A stretch of DNA of 64,000 bases from Bacteroidota bacterium (lineage in GTDB: Bacteria > Bacteroidota > Bacteroidia > Chitinophagales > Saprospiraceae): contig JAKOVW010000081.1 of the NCBI GenBank assembly GCA_029781865.1, forward strand, positions 286,972-350,971. The letters are read 5' to 3'. How positions within the stretch are numbered: the stretch's first letter is position 1; every line of letters begins with the position of its first letter. Below the pieces are notes generated by a model. The model was not told the DNA's origin, did not search any database, and saw only the letters and a list, made by a program, of their open reading frames with translations. Below, piece after piece: positions 17,128-27,215 of this stretch. The translations under genes were made by a program, and so were the position numbers.

Positions 17128-17319
17128 TTTATAAATAATGTGGAAAGATAGATAATTTGAGCGAAATGAACAGTGAGAGAAGCAAATCGGGTATCCGCAC
17201 TTTAGTGAGACAATCAATGGCAAGACTTTGGAAAACAGAAATCGGCTTGTCTGAATTCTTTATGATAATAAAGCAAGGGTTAATTCCATTCTTAAAGAAT
17301 AATCATCCATACAATTCCC

Positions 17320-17327
17320 TATTTTTG
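17320..17327 (+). promoter_or_regulatory. TAnnTTTG promoter box (TATTTTTG)
   Basis: TATTTTTG matches the Bacteroidota -7 box and ends only four bases before the ATG at 17332, so the transcript would be leaderless or nearly so. No TTG is seen at the expected -33 distance. Confidence 0.5.
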
Positions 17328-17331
17328 CCAT

Positions 17332-18090
17332 ATGAATGAAAGCAATCCTTATAGCAAATACCGATTTGAAGATTTCACGATCAGGCATTATGTTGAATTG
17401 CTTAAAGCACTGAAATCCAATTATACGGTATCGCAATATCACCTTTTTAATAAAGACGAAAAATTTGCACTGCTTCGCCATGATATTGATATTTCTCCTC
17501 AAAGAGCTTTACAGATGGCCATTGCAGAAAATAAGGAAGGTTTGAAGGCCACCTATTTCATCCATATTCATAGTGAATATTACAATGTGTTTGAAAAGGA
17601 AATTTACAACATCATTTGTAAAATAATTTCTTTAGGACATGATATTGGAATTCATTTTGACACCCATTTCTATTCTATTGATTCAAAAGAAGCGATTGAC
17701 AAAAATCTTTATCTGGAAAAAGAATTGCTGGAACGATTATTTCACACATCCATTCATGTTTTTTCTTTTCATAATACCAATCCATTCATACTTAGTTGCC
17801 AGGACGAACAATACGCCGGATTAATTAATACCTATTCCACGTACTTTCAAAAATCAGTGACCTATTGTTCAGACAGCAACGGTTATTGGAAGTTTGAGCG
17901 GATGTATGATTTGGTTCAAAGTGCCAAAGCGGCCAATTTGCAGTTATTGACACATCCCGAATGGTGGCAGGAAGAACCCATGAGTCCATGGCAGAAAGTA
18001 AAACGATGTGTAAATGGCAGGGCAGAAAAAAACCTGACCGCGTATGTAGAAATTCTCAAACAGTACAACAACAAAAATATTGATTGGTGA
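17332..18090 (+). CDS. NodB-like polysaccharide deacetylase family protein
   Basis: The 252-residue protein looks like a carbohydrate esterase 4/NodB-like barrel. LLRHDID provides the catalytic and metal Asp pair (D51, D53), GHDIGIHFDTHF provides H108 and H112, and LLTHPEWW near residue 204 resembles the last motif. A deacetylase acting on an N-acetylated sugar polymer or lipid-linked glycan is likely, but the substrate cannot be told. There is no signal peptide, so it may act in the cytoplasm, as related proteins in surface-glycan loci do. A flippase gene lies 3.5 kb away, separated by a large outer-membrane protein gene on the other strand. Confidence 0.75.
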   Translation: MNESNPYSKYRFEDFTIRHYVELLKALKSNYTVSQYHLFNKDEKFALLRHDIDISPQRALQMAIAENKEGLKATYFIHIHSEYYNVFEKEIYNIICKIISLGHDIGIHFDTHFYSIDSKEAIDKNLYLEKELLERLFHTSIHVFSFHNTNPFILSCQDEQYAGLINTYSTYFQKSVTYCSDSNGYWKFERMYDLVQSAKAANLQLLTHPEWWQEEPMSPWQKVKRCVNGRAEKNLTAYVEILKQYNNKNIDW

Positions 18091-18249
18091 TAATTAAACA
18101 CATGATTTGAATTGTATTTGATAATTGTAATTCCACTCTATTACAATTTCACTGCGAAAGGACAACACCATATTTTTTCAATGGTAATGGCTTAATATTT
18201 TCCTGATTCAGATTTGAAACATGGGATGGTAATCGTAAGCCATATTCAT

Positions 18250-21200
18250 TTACCAACCCGGAAGCAAGTTAATTCCAAATTGGGAAACGGCATTTTTTTG
18301 AATCGGCCATACCAGGTAGGGTTCCAAAACGATAGCGCCAAACAAATTAACGCGAAATCCAAATCCGGCGCTGAACACAGGAAGCGGTTTCAGTTCTTCT
18401 AAAGGAGAATTAAAATCTGCAAAGTCATCCCAGGCTATTCCGCCGTCAGCAAACACATTAAACTCAATTGGTAAAAAGGAGAGGGGTAACAAGGCAAATC
18501 GTTTTGGTCCGGTAATTGGCAAGCGAAACTCCACAGAGCCAATGGCAATTTTAGATCCACTGATCTGATCATATTTGATACCATAACGGTTGCGCAGGTT
18601 ATCGAGCTGATCAAAACCATAACCATGCATCAATCCATACTGGCCCAAAAGTGTAGGATAAAAATTTGCAGCTTCTTTGCCGTAACGGGAATACTGTAAA
18701 AATCGCAATGCAAGTGAAAATGGTTTTACCCAATAATACTTTCTCGCATCGAGTGTAGTTGCAAAAAATTGATATTGCCCGAAGTATTGTTCAACACCTA
18801 CGCGGTAACGGTATCCCAACATGGGTGAGGTTAATCCAAAATACGAATTATCACCGACCCATGCAGCATTGATATTGGTCAACCAACCCTTTTTGATCAG
18901 ATATGGACCAAGTTGGATGGAGTTGCCTACAGAGATTTTTTCTTTCTGACTGCCGATGTAATTAAGTTTGGAATAATCAGCATATAAATCGTAAATCCGT
19001 TCGAGACTGAAAAAACGATATGAAGTCCCGGCACCAATTTCAAATCGTTGTGTTACGGAAAGAGGATATTGTATAAAAAGGCTGAGTTGATCTTCAAAAA
19101 TCCGCAAGATCTCCGTGGTATCTTCATAAGCAGTAAAAACATTGCCATTTTGATCCTGAAAATTCTGAAGCGTATAACCCGGTATGTAATTGAAAAACCG
19201 ATTTGGCAAATGTTGGATGGAAGCACCCCATGGTAGTTTTCCGGAATGATTGATATAAGTGAAGACTCCGGCGAGGTCCTGAATTTCACCATTCAAAGCA
19301 ATACCCGTATATAATTGATGATTTCCGAGAATATCCGTGAATAATAAATCGGCACCACCATTCAGGCCCACTCCACTTCCGATATAATTTCCTCCATAAC
19401 CGGCTCCAGCACTTGCTCCAACATAACTAAGTCCGAATTGTGCTTTATAAGGAAGGATATGAAAACTGTCCTTTCGAATAACCAGGTCATCCATGGATTT
19501 CAATTTGGAATTTACAATATCCTTCAATCGTGGATTTTCAATTGGCAATACAGCATCTTTTTGATTTATTAATGCGGAGTCTACCTCAATGCTGTTTAAT
19601 TTATCAAATGACAATTGATAGATCTGAAATCCATTGCCTGAGAAATAAGAATAGACCAGGCGATCCCGTTTACCGGAAACAGAGAATGCCGGTGCAAATG
19701 AAGTCAATCCACTGACACCTGTCTTCGAATCCGTGATCCGTTTGATTTTTGCTGAATCAGCAATGTATTCATAAATATTCTGGCTGCCATTGCAATCGCT
19801 GAGGAACAGGATATTTCCTTCTTTGCTGTATTGGGGATTGAGGTTATTGGCTCCCGGAAAAAAACCCCGGTGATGAATTTCATTGCTGTTCAGATCAAGT
19901 GTTGCGATGTTGTAGTTCCAATAACCATTTTCCTTTTTCAGTTTGTATTTCAATTCATCTGTTGAAAAGACGATGGACTTTCCATCCGGAGACCAATCGG
20001 GATGAATTTCGGAATAAATGGAATTGGTCAATTGTTTCAGCTCTTTGGTATGGAAAGTATAGAGATAAAGATCTGTTTGTCCTTTGAGGGATCCTGAAAA
20101 AACCAGTTGTTTTCCATCGGGTGACCAGGACGGATTGCTAAAATAAGGTAGGTTATTAAAGATCAATTCCTGTTCAGTTTTGTCCTTTTCAATATTTTTA
20201 ATGATTAAGGTGCTTTGGCCGTTTTTAAAAGCAACAAATGCAAATCGCTTTGAATCAGGAGACCAGCAGCCCGCTGATTCAAGGCTGTTCAAATTATCTA
20301 TATGACCTTCTTTTGCGGAACTGAATAATTTTTTAATTATTTTACCATTGGATGCATCGGCAATAAATAAATCGGTGGTGAATAAATCTTTTTCTGAAAG
20401 AAAGCAGACATATTTTCCATTCGGGCTCAGGCTCGGTGATATGTTAATCCTGCCTGAATTTTCATCGGTAATAATTTTTTTACCTGTAGCATGAGCTTCA
20501 GATTTTTGATTTTTATAATATTCAGCAAACGTTCTTTGCCAAATATTCGATAAAGTATCCGGATGAATACCAAGTTCTTCCTTGCATGCGAGATTAAAAC
20601 CAAATTTGCCGATGGCAGTGAAAAAAGGCTTGATCATTTTATCACCAAACATACCGGCGAAGAACGACCAAAATGCCTGTCCATACCTGTATGGAAAATA
20701 TTCACTTCGCTCCATTTTAGATAAGGGCGGGAAATTTTTTGACAGCACTGCATCTCTCATCCACATAGAAGTTTGCACATCCTGACGTCCGAGAGACAAA
20801 TATTCTGCAAGTCCTTCTACAATCCAGAGCGGATAATTCTGCAGCGATTGTCTCGACATGGAGTCGCTGTTCAAAATCATGTTATACTGAAAAGCATGTA
20901 CCAGTTCATGTCCGATCACATGAAATGTCTGATCATTGGTAAGTGCAATCGGAATAACCATGCGATTGCGCAAACCTTCTGTGACTCCTCCGGTGCCTAC
21001 GTCAATATTTCCATTAATGATAAAATTCTGTTGAAAATCACCGTGATTATTATAGAGAACAACCGGATTACGACCATAAAATTTCTCATCCAGAGTCGTA
21101 GAATGAACTTCATACCAGGTTTCAAACCAGGAAGCATATCGCGAAATGACCGTTGAATCCAGATCGTAATAGTAAATGCTGAAATGCGGGGTCTCGTAAA

Positions 21201-21312
21201 TTTTAAAATCGAAATCCCTGTATTTGGGTTTATTTCTTCCGAAATACTGTGCATTTGTCGTATAGGAACACAACAGAAATCCAATTACATACATCAGATG
21301 TATCCATTTCAT
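18250..21312 (-). CDS. Outer-membrane protein combining HEXXH peptidase-like, beta-propeller and beta-barrel domains
   Basis: The roughly 1020-residue protein starts at MKWIHLMYVIGFLL with a signal peptide ending TTNAQ. Residues 30-270 contain H135-E-L-V-H139 and, about 27 residues later, WIVEGLAEY, the gluzincin metallopeptidase pattern. Residues 290-580 have at least four TolB/WD40-like PD40 repeats (SPDGKQLVFSG, SPDGKSIVFSTD and similar). The last 350 residues are alternating aromatic beta strands ending in PYLVWPIQKN-like barrel segments, similar to BamA/Omp85-like surface antigens. It probably sits in the outer membrane with the other domains on one side. The substrate is unknown. The longest open frame starts 14 codons earlier, but those residues break up the signal peptide. 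Confidence 0.78.
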   Translation of the reverse strand: MKWIHLMYVIGFLLCSYTTNAQYFGRNKPKYRDFDFKIYETPHFSIYYYDLDSTVISRYASWFETWYEVHSTTLDEKFYGRNPVVLYNNHGDFQQNFIINGNIDVGTGGVTEGLRNRMVIPIALTNDQTFHVIGHELVHAFQYNMILNSDSMSRQSLQNYPLWIVEGLAEYLSLGRQDVQTSMWMRDAVLSKNFPPLSKMERSEYFPYRYGQAFWSFFAGMFGDKMIKPFFTAIGKFGFNLACKEELGIHPDTLSNIWQRTFAEYYKNQKSEAHATGKKIITDENSGRINISPSLSPNGKYVCFLSEKDLFTTDLFIADASNGKIIKKLFSSAKEGHIDNLNSLESAGCWSPDSKRFAFVAFKNGQSTLIIKNIEKDKTEQELIFNNLPYFSNPSWSPDGKQLVFSGSLKGQTDLYLYTFHTKELKQLTNSIYSEIHPDWSPDGKSIVFSTDELKYKLKKENGYWNYNIATLDLNSNEIHHRGFFPGANNLNPQYSKEGNILFLSDCNGSQNIYEYIADSAKIKRITDSKTGVSGLTSFAPAFSVSGKRDRLVYSYFSGNGFQIYQLSFDKLNSIEVDSALINQKDAVLPIENPRLKDIVNSKLKSMDDLVIRKDSFHILPYKAQFGLSYVGASAGAGYGGNYIGSGVGLNGGADLLFTDILGNHQLYTGIALNGEIQDLAGVFTYINHSGKLPWGASIQHLPNRFFNYIPGYTLQNFQDQNGNVFTAYEDTTEILRIFEDQLSLFIQYPLSVTQRFEIGAGTSYRFFSLERIYDLYADYSKLNYIGSQKEKISVGNSIQLGPYLIKKGWLTNINAAWVGDNSYFGLTSPMLGYRYRVGVEQYFGQYQFFATTLDARKYYWVKPFSLALRFLQYSRYGKEAANFYPTLLGQYGLMHGYGFDQLDNLRNRYGIKYDQISGSKIAIGSVEFRLPITGPKRFALLPLSFLPIEFNVFADGGIAWDDFADFNSPLEELKPLPVFSAGFGFRVNLFGAIVLEPYLVWPIQKNAVSQFGINLLPGW

Positions 21313-21639
21313 AGCGGCAGATTCAACAGACTTATTAGACTTAGGCCCATTCAATTTGTATAACGTATTTTATAATCACAAACATATAGAGAAGTTTCCA
21401 TAACGGGGCATTCATCTCTTTTTCCTTTGTGTGAGCAGTTGGTTATGGATCGCATTTATTTCTATCAAAAGGATAGCTATGCATTGGCTGTATAATTTGA
21501 TCTGTATGCAGTTGTAATACAAAACCAGCATTTCAGAAAGTGGGTTTAATTCGGAAATCCAACAGAAATAAATTATTGACTTATTTGTGTTGGTTGAGTG
21601 CGAGGGCGACCCTTTTGATTTGTATCTTGCGGGCGCGTT
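21313..21639. other. Divergent intergenic region, 327 bases
   Basis: This lies between the large outer-membrane gene and the flippase, which are transcribed away from each other. TATCTTGC at about 21622-21629 is a poor match to TAnnTTTG just before the flippase ATG. I see no hairpin, repeat or open frame of note. Confidence 0.5.
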
Positions 21640-23085
21640 ATGAAAAAGGAATTCGCCATAAATCTGGGACTCTTATTAATTGTCAATCTTTTTATCAAAA
21701 CTTATTATTTGCTTGGTATTGACCGGCAAATGCAATTGGCTTTAGGTACAGAAGTTTATGGGTTTTATTACAAATTGCTCAATGTTACCTTAATCTTTCA
21801 ATTCATCAATGATTTTGGCATTCAAAATTATACCAATCGCTTTGTAAGTCAGAACCGCGATAGTATCAGGCAGCAATACAAGGATATTGCCGGTTTAAAA
21901 ATGCTATTGTCCTTCGTTTTTATACTTTCCGTTTTTGCTTTTGTGTGGATTATGAATTACGGAACGGAAATTTATCCATTTATTTTTCATCTGGCATTTA
22001 ATCAGATTCTGGTAAGTGGAATCAATTTCGCGCGTTCCAATATTTCCGGTCTGGGATATTACAAAACCGATAGTTTGTTTTCAGTTCTCGACCGGATCCT
22101 GTTGATTCTATTTGGATCACTACTGCTTTTCCAACCGTATTTCAGGTCATTTCTCAGTATCGAGACCTTTGTATGGATACAAACTATTTCGCTGAGTCTC
22201 ACGTTAATCGTTGCATTCTATTTTATCCGGTTGAAAGGATTAACATTAGCGTTTTCGAAATTTGACGCGCTGGCAATTAAAAAAATATTAAAAGCCTGCA
22301 TGCCCTTCGCCATGATCTATTTGTTCAGTACATTATACAATAGACTCGATGTAATGCTGATTGGAAAATTGCTTTCCGATGGCAACCAGCAAGCCGGTAT
22401 TTATGCCTCCTCGATGCGCCTTTTTGAAGCCTGCAGTATGATTTCATTGTCCTTTGGCAGTTTGTTACTGGCCATGTTTTCTGCATTGCATCTGGACCGC
22501 ATAAAACTTCAGGATTTATTCAAGATGTCCATGAATATCTTGATTGTGATTACGATTATTATTGTCATGGCAACATCCTTTTACCCGACTGAAATCATTA
22601 ATCTATTATATCATCATACTGAATTATACTGGACAGACACCTTCAGACTGCTCATGTTTGCATTTATACCTGCCAGCCTGAACTATATAGTAGGTGCTTT
22701 ATTGCAAGCTGTTCACCAGGAAAAAAAATTAGTCCTTTTTTATATCATGGCCAGTTTACTAAGCCTCTTGGTAAATCTATGGGCGATTACGAATTGGAAA
22801 TTAATTGGCGCGGCTTATGCTGCAATAGTTACGAACAGCTTACTGGTATTGTTTCAATTGATCTATATACACTACAAAAAATTACTCGAAATTAATGCGG
22901 CATTTATTCAACGGGCGGTCCTTTTTGTATTGGCAGCAACGCTAGTTTCATATGGATGGAGTTTTTTACCGGTTCACTGGATAATGAAACTAGTCTTAAC
23001 CTGCGTGAGTATTCTGATTATGGCAATTGTGATTAAAATGATATTAATCCGGGATTTTATTGAGGCAAAAATTAAGTTGAACTGA
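21640..23085 (+). CDS. Polysaccharide flippase (Wzx/MOP superfamily)
   Basis: The 481-residue protein has about 12-14 hydrophobic segments throughout and the features of the O-antigen/lipid-linked oligosaccharide flippases: GTEVYGFYYKLLN with the fold entry, QFINDFGIQNYTNRFVSQ, and YNRLDVMLIGKLLSDGNQQAGIYASSMRLFE in the middle. It should move lipid-linked sugars across the inner membrane for surface polysaccharide assembly. No glycosyltransferases lie next to it, so it is separate from any polymer cluster. Its last 14 bases overlap, tail to tail, the next gene on the other strand. Confidence 0.87.
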   Translation: MKKEFAINLGLLLIVNLFIKTYYLLGIDRQMQLALGTEVYGFYYKLLNVTLIFQFINDFGIQNYTNRFVSQNRDSIRQQYKDIAGLKMLLSFVFILSVFAFVWIMNYGTEIYPFIFHLAFNQILVSGINFARSNISGLGYYKTDSLFSVLDRILLILFGSLLLFQPYFRSFLSIETFVWIQTISLSLTLIVAFYFIRLKGLTLAFSKFDALAIKKILKACMPFAMIYLFSTLYNRLDVMLIGKLLSDGNQQAGIYASSMRLFEACSMISLSFGSLLLAMFSALHLDRIKLQDLFKMSMNILIVITIIIVMATSFYPTEIINLLYHHTELYWTDTFRLLMFAFIPASLNYIVGALLQAVHQEKKLVLFYIMASLLSLLVNLWAITNWKLIGAAYAAIVTNSLLVLFQLIYIHYKKLLEINAAFIQRAVLFVLAATLVSYGWSFLPVHWIMKLVLTCVSILIMAIVIKMILIRDFIEAKIKLN

Positions 23086-23713
23086 TTTTACCCGAACGCA
23101 AACTGAGGTAGATTTGCACATTCATAACACAAATCCAGCTCAGGAACAATGTGAAATTTATCTTTTGAATTACGGGTTGGGCTATGATCATATAATTTAA
23201 TTCATAGATGAAATAATTGAAGAGCATCATGGCCATACAAAAAATTCCGAAGTAGAAAAAGCGAAGTAAATTGTTTTGATACAAGCCACTGAACGTAAAA
23301 ATCAAAGCAATGATTCCCATTAATCCTGCGACATGAATGATAGTATCATGTAAATCAGTAAATAAGAAAAACGTAATAGCCATTGCGCTGATTCCAAATG
23401 AACGAATCCATTTTTTATACTTCATGCTTGGAAACATGTATGGTAAATAATACCAAAATGTAGCCAACGAAATGCATAGGACTACCATGGCGCATAATGC
23501 AATGGGCCTTGATGCGTTTACAGAACCATTCTTTGCTATAGGCATGGTAAGATCACACCAATAATTTTTTAACCAGTCAAAACCCGTACTTTGATGATCC
23601 AGGTTTGAACCACCTGGATAATAAAAGCTTGCCAAAATATAGAGGATAACAAAAATGCCAATTCCGATCAAAGGAAAAAGAATGCGTAGGTATTTCAGTT
23701 GAATCGCGGGCAT
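23072..23713 (-). CDS. Membrane protein resembling DUF998
   Basis: The 213-residue protein has about six membrane spans. ASFYYPGGSNLDHQSTGFDWLKNYWCDL near residue 30 resembles the conserved external loop of DUF998 proteins, whose role is unknown. Start ATG. It overlaps the 3' end of the flippase in the opposite direction and precedes no gene it could be co-transcribed with. Function not recognised. Confidence 0.65.
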   Translation of the reverse strand: MPAIQLKYLRILFPLIGIGIFVILYILASFYYPGGSNLDHQSTGFDWLKNYWCDLTMPIAKNGSVNASRPIALCAMVVLCISLATFWYYLPYMFPSMKYKKWIRSFGISAMAITFFLFTDLHDTIIHVAGLMGIIALIFTFSGLYQNNLLRFFYFGIFCMAMMLFNYFIYELNYMIIAQPVIQKINFTLFLSWICVMNVQIYLSLRSGKISST

Positions 23714-23769
23714 GTTCTGAATAACAGCAAAGAATGTTCCCTCTTAATGAATAATGAAATCGCGTTTTA

Positions 23770-25086
23770 TTAAAGTAATTTACCGGATAAAAATATGGCG
23801 GCTATTGAAAAATAGATGATCAAACCGGTTACATCAACCAGTGTTGCGACAAATGGTGCCGAAGCAGTAGCCGGATCCAGTCCGATTCGTCTTAACAAAA
23901 AAGGTATAAGCGATCCGGATAAGGTACCCCAGATTACAATAAATATTAAAGAAACGGAAACACTGATCGCCACTGCAAACCAGTATTCGCCATAGTTATA
24001 AATTCCCGTTTTTTGCCAGATCAGAATGCGCAAAAATCCAATAGCAGCGAGTATTCCACCTAGTAATAAACCGGATAATATTTCTTTGCGCATTACATAC
24101 CACCAATCCTTGAGTTCCAATTCCCGTAAGGCCATGGCTCGAATGATAAGACTGGCAGCCTGAGAACCTGTGTTGCCACCACTGGATATGATCAGAGGAA
24201 CAAATAATGCCAATACAACTGCTTTTTGAATTTCATCATCAAAATAGCCCATGGCGGAGGCCGTCAGCATTTCACCAATAAACAGAACGACAAGCCAACC
24301 GGCTCGTTTTTTCACCAACTCGAGTAGCGAAGTATTCACATAGGATAAATCAAGGCCTTCAACTCCTCCGAATTTTTGAATGTCCTCCGTGTCCCTTTCT
24401 TTTATTTTGTCAAGGATATCATCGAATGTTACAATCCCAACGAGTATTCCCTTTTCCGAAATAATGGGCAATGCGGAACGATCGTATTTCTCAAAAATAT
24501 CCAGTGCTTTTTCCATTGGGGTAGTTGTCGTAATGGCTACAAAATCATTATCCATCAGATCAGCAATCCTGGTTCTTGAATCTGACATTAGCAATTGCCC
24601 GATTTTTAAGTCATCGATGAGTTTGTTATTGTCATCAATGACGTAAACAAAATTGAGTGTCTCCGCTTTTTTTCCATACTTTTTAATGTGTTCAATTACA
24701 TCCCCGACGGTTTTTTCTCTTTTGGTCTGAATGTAATGAGGAGTCATTAAACGTGCAATACAGTCTTCTTTGTAGCCGATCAGGTTTAAAGCGATTTCCC
24801 GCTCTTCTTCATTGAGAAGGTTGATGGAGTGTTTGATCAGATCATCCGGAAAACTTTCAAAAAATGCCGTCCTGTCATCAGGGTCAATGTTGTTGAGTAT
24901 TTCTGCAAGCTCCTTATCTCCCATACTTTTAATAATCTCTTGCTGCACCTCGAGATCAAAATAAGGAAATACTTCTGCTTTCTTCTCACCGGAAAGCATC
25001 AGAAAAGACAGGTTTCTGTCCTTAGTATCCAATTCCACCAGTTGCTCCGCAATATCTGCAGGATGTTTATCTGAAAAATTTGTCAT
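23770..25086 (-). CDS. mgtE: Magnesium transporter MgtE
   Basis: The 438-residue protein has the full MgtE order. The N-terminal helical domain with HPADIAEQLVEL comes first, then a pair of CBS domains (residues 125-245, with SALPIISEKGILVGIVTFDDIL), then the connecting helix, then a five-span membrane domain starting near residue 270 with the ion-pathway signature FVPLIISSGGNTGSQAA and DPATASAPFVATLVDVTG. It takes up Mg2+ across the inner membrane and is gated by Mg2+ binding to the cytoplasmic domains. No M-box or other leader RNA is obvious upstream. It appears monocistronic. Confidence 0.95.
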   Translation of the reverse strand: MTNFSDKHPADIAEQLVELDTKDRNLSFLMLSGEKKAEVFPYFDLEVQQEIIKSMGDKELAEILNNIDPDDRTAFFESFPDDLIKHSINLLNEEEREIALNLIGYKEDCIARLMTPHYIQTKREKTVGDVIEHIKKYGKKAETLNFVYVIDDNNKLIDDLKIGQLLMSDSRTRIADLMDNDFVAITTTTPMEKALDIFEKYDRSALPIISEKGILVGIVTFDDILDKIKERDTEDIQKFGGVEGLDLSYVNTSLLELVKKRAGWLVVLFIGEMLTASAMGYFDDEIQKAVVLALFVPLIISSGGNTGSQAASLIIRAMALRELELKDWWYVMRKEILSGLLLGGILAAIGFLRILIWQKTGIYNYGEYWFAVAISVSVSLIFIVIWGTLSGSLIPFLLRRIGLDPATASAPFVATLVDVTGLIIYFSIAAIFLSGKLL

Positions 25087-25219
25087 GAAATTTGAATATT
25101 AAACCGGTCATTAATAATGGATAGATTCATGTCATAATGGAATTATCCTGTCTTTATTGCGCTTCCAATTTTTTCCGGGTGTAAAGATCGCAATCCACGA
25201 TAATACATCCGTAATTAAT

Positions 25220-25903
25220 TTAGGGAGCTGGATTTTTATCAATGTAAAGTTTGCGTTTTCGCTGTGCTTTATACCTATAATAAACATAAAGGATACTGGA
25301 GCTTAACAAAGCGAGAGCCATATCCTTATGGGCATCCCAGATATCACCCTGCTGGCCATTGTAATTTTCTGTGGATTCCGGTGAAAGTATTATAGATGCA
25401 AACCATTCGATCAATTCGTACAACATACCCAGAGTCTGTATAGCCAGCCAGGAAACCAAAACAGCGTTTGCATATTCGATCTTGCATTTGCGTGAATAAT
25501 ATTCCAGGAAATAAGGATAAAATAAAAACCCTGAGATCAAGTGGACAAATCGGTCATAGTGATTTCTGGAAAATCCAAAACTGGCATTTACATCCCAATC
25601 AAACAGGTATTTGAACCAGGTTGCGTATGGTACATAAGAATAGAGCCAATGTGCACCGGCAATATGAAAAGCACAGAAAATACCCAAACACAGATAAGCA
25701 GTAAATGAAAGAAAGTTCTCATATATATCATAAGCCAATAGTACAAGTATAATTATCGTACCAATGTGATTGATCAGCACATCTTTCGGATAAGTTACAT
25801 CAAAGCAGGATAGGATAGTGAGAATGACCAGAATGATGAATGTAACTAATTTTTTTTGGTCACTTCCAATCCAATTTTGCATTCCGGTTTGTCCTGTTTT
25901 CAT
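25220..25903 (-). CDS. DUF2238 (YjdF-like) inner membrane protein
   Basis: The 227-residue protein has six or so membrane spans and the DUF2238 signatures FHIAGAHWLYSYVPYATW near residue 84, NHYDRFVHLISGF near residue 113 and NYNGQQGDIWDAHKDMALA near residue 180. The family role is unknown; conserved His, Asp and Glu residues in or next to the membrane hint at metal binding or catalysis. It follows the DUF6064 gene by only 15 bases, so the two probably form an operon. Confidence 0.85.
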   Translation of the reverse strand: MKTGQTGMQNWIGSDQKKLVTFIILVILTILSCFDVTYPKDVLINHIGTIIILVLLAYDIYENFLSFTAYLCLGIFCAFHIAGAHWLYSYVPYATWFKYLFDWDVNASFGFSRNHYDRFVHLISGFLFYPYFLEYYSRKCKIEYANAVLVSWLAIQTLGMLYELIEWFASIILSPESTENYNGQQGDIWDAHKDMALALLSSSILYVYYRYKAQRKRKLYIDKNPAP

Positions 25904-25918
25904 TCTGTCATTTGATGT

Positions 25919-26578
25919 TTATTGCTGATTGCCGGTATTCATTTTCTCCACTAATTTATTTCTGTAAATCAGCATAGGAAATGAAATCAATCCTGCAATG
26001 AGCAAGCCTGTATCTTCCCTGATCCCCAAATTTAAAGCTGCCATAAATCCAATAACGGACCAAAAAAAAGGAACAGCTAATACTAAATAAGGCACCCGAT
26101 TACTCAATAACAATATTCCAAATGTAAAAATTGTTGTAGGGCAGGGAAGTCCAAAGCTGGGTGAGGCCGGATATTTGTGACCGAACAAGTAACCCAACAT
26201 TGGATATAGAATCAGTGCAAATAAAATCAGAATCATACCCGTAATACCAAAGACATCCTTTTTAAGATGGAACGCAAAATAATTTTTATAAACACCTGTA
26301 ATTCCCAAAAAAATGCCCTGAAGCACAAACATGGTTCCAAAGAGATAGGCCGCTTTGTTTATGGTGGTAAAAAAAATAAAGTGATACACTATGCCCATCC
26401 ACAACCATAAAATGCTTAAAATCATTACAATGATTTTATCCGAAAATGTATTTGGTTTGAAGCAGAGATAGACAGCAAGTATGGCCAAAAGTATAAAAAC
26501 AAATTGTATAGGAAATACGGACTGATTGTAGTCTCTAAATACGTCCAGAAATTGTTCAATGGTAAATGGAATTTGCAT
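25919..26578 (-). CDS. DUF6064 family membrane protein
   Basis: The 219-residue protein begins MQIPFTIEQFLDVFRDYN, typical of DUF6064, and contains six predicted membrane spans and the loop SPSFGLPCPTTIFTFGILLL. The family has no known function. It is encoded just upstream of the DUF2238 gene, with an ATG start, and is preceded by the DgkA gene in the same direction 76 bases away. Confidence 0.8.
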   Translation of the reverse strand: MQIPFTIEQFLDVFRDYNQSVFPIQFVFILLAILAVYLCFKPNTFSDKIIVMILSILWLWMGIVYHFIFFTTINKAAYLFGTMFVLQGIFLGITGVYKNYFAFHLKKDVFGITGMILILFALILYPMLGYLFGHKYPASPSFGLPCPTTIFTFGILLLSNRVPYLVLAVPFFWSVIGFMAALNLGIREDTGLLIAGLISFPMLIYRNKLVEKMNTGNQQ

Positions 26579-26654
26579 TGGTTTTATTTTATGAGGTTTA
26601 TTCGTTTAGTCCGGTAAATTCATTCAATTCTAAAGAGTATGCCTGTTGCAACGA

Positions 26655-27023
26655 TCATATTATTTTAGGCAGAAACACGATCAAACCGACAATGATAGCA
26701 ACGAAGGCACTCATTAAAACAGCAGCTGCAGACAAATCCTTGATTCTTTTTATTTGTTCACTTTTTTCAGGAGAAACAAAATCAGAAAGATTTTCTATGG
26801 ACGTATTGATTATTTCTGCCATAAATACAGAACCAATAACGATTACAATAGCCAGCCATTCGTTACCGGATAGTTTATAATAGAATCCTGCAATGATGAT
26901 GCTTATTGATGAGAGTAAGTGAATCCATGAATTGTGTTCTTCCCGGAAAAGGATTTTTAAACCGTTAAACGCAAATCCAAAACTATGCATCACTTTACCT
27001 ATAGAAAATTCTTTTTGTTTCAT
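26655..27023 (-). CDS. dgkA: Diacylglycerol kinase family protein (DgkA/undecaprenol kinase type)
   Basis: The 122-residue protein has three membrane helices and the DgkA active-site segment AEIINTSIENLSDF near residue 70, with the charged start FGFAFNGLKILFREEHN. It phosphorylates a lipid alcohol with ATP at the inner membrane. In Gram-positive bacteria the substrate is undecaprenol, and in E. coli diacylglycerol; which one is used here cannot be decided from sequence. The size is normal. It lies upstream of the DUF6064/DUF2238 pair, and could be the first gene of that operon. Confidence 0.92.
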   Translation of the reverse strand: MKQKEFSIGKVMHSFGFAFNGLKILFREEHNSWIHLLSSISIIIAGFYYKLSGNEWLAIVIVIGSVFMAEIINTSIENLSDFVSPEKSEQIKRIKDLSAAAVLMSAFVAIIVGLIVFLPKII

Positions 27024-27215
27024 ATTGATCAGAGCTTACATAAAATTACTTCTTTTCAGAAGTATCGCCATACCTGAAAATGAAATACCTATACAAATTA
27101 TTAGGGTTAGATAAATTTAATCATTCCGGAAAGTCCAATTAAATAAGTGTTTGACTGAATTCATTTACGGCTTATTAACCATGTGATTCATATTCCCGGA
27201 CTTACCAGTAAAGTT

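Noticed and set aside
20773..21156. 127-codon plus-strand frame opposite the large outer-membrane gene.
   Set aside because: Shadow of the HEXXH-containing region of the gene on the other strand.
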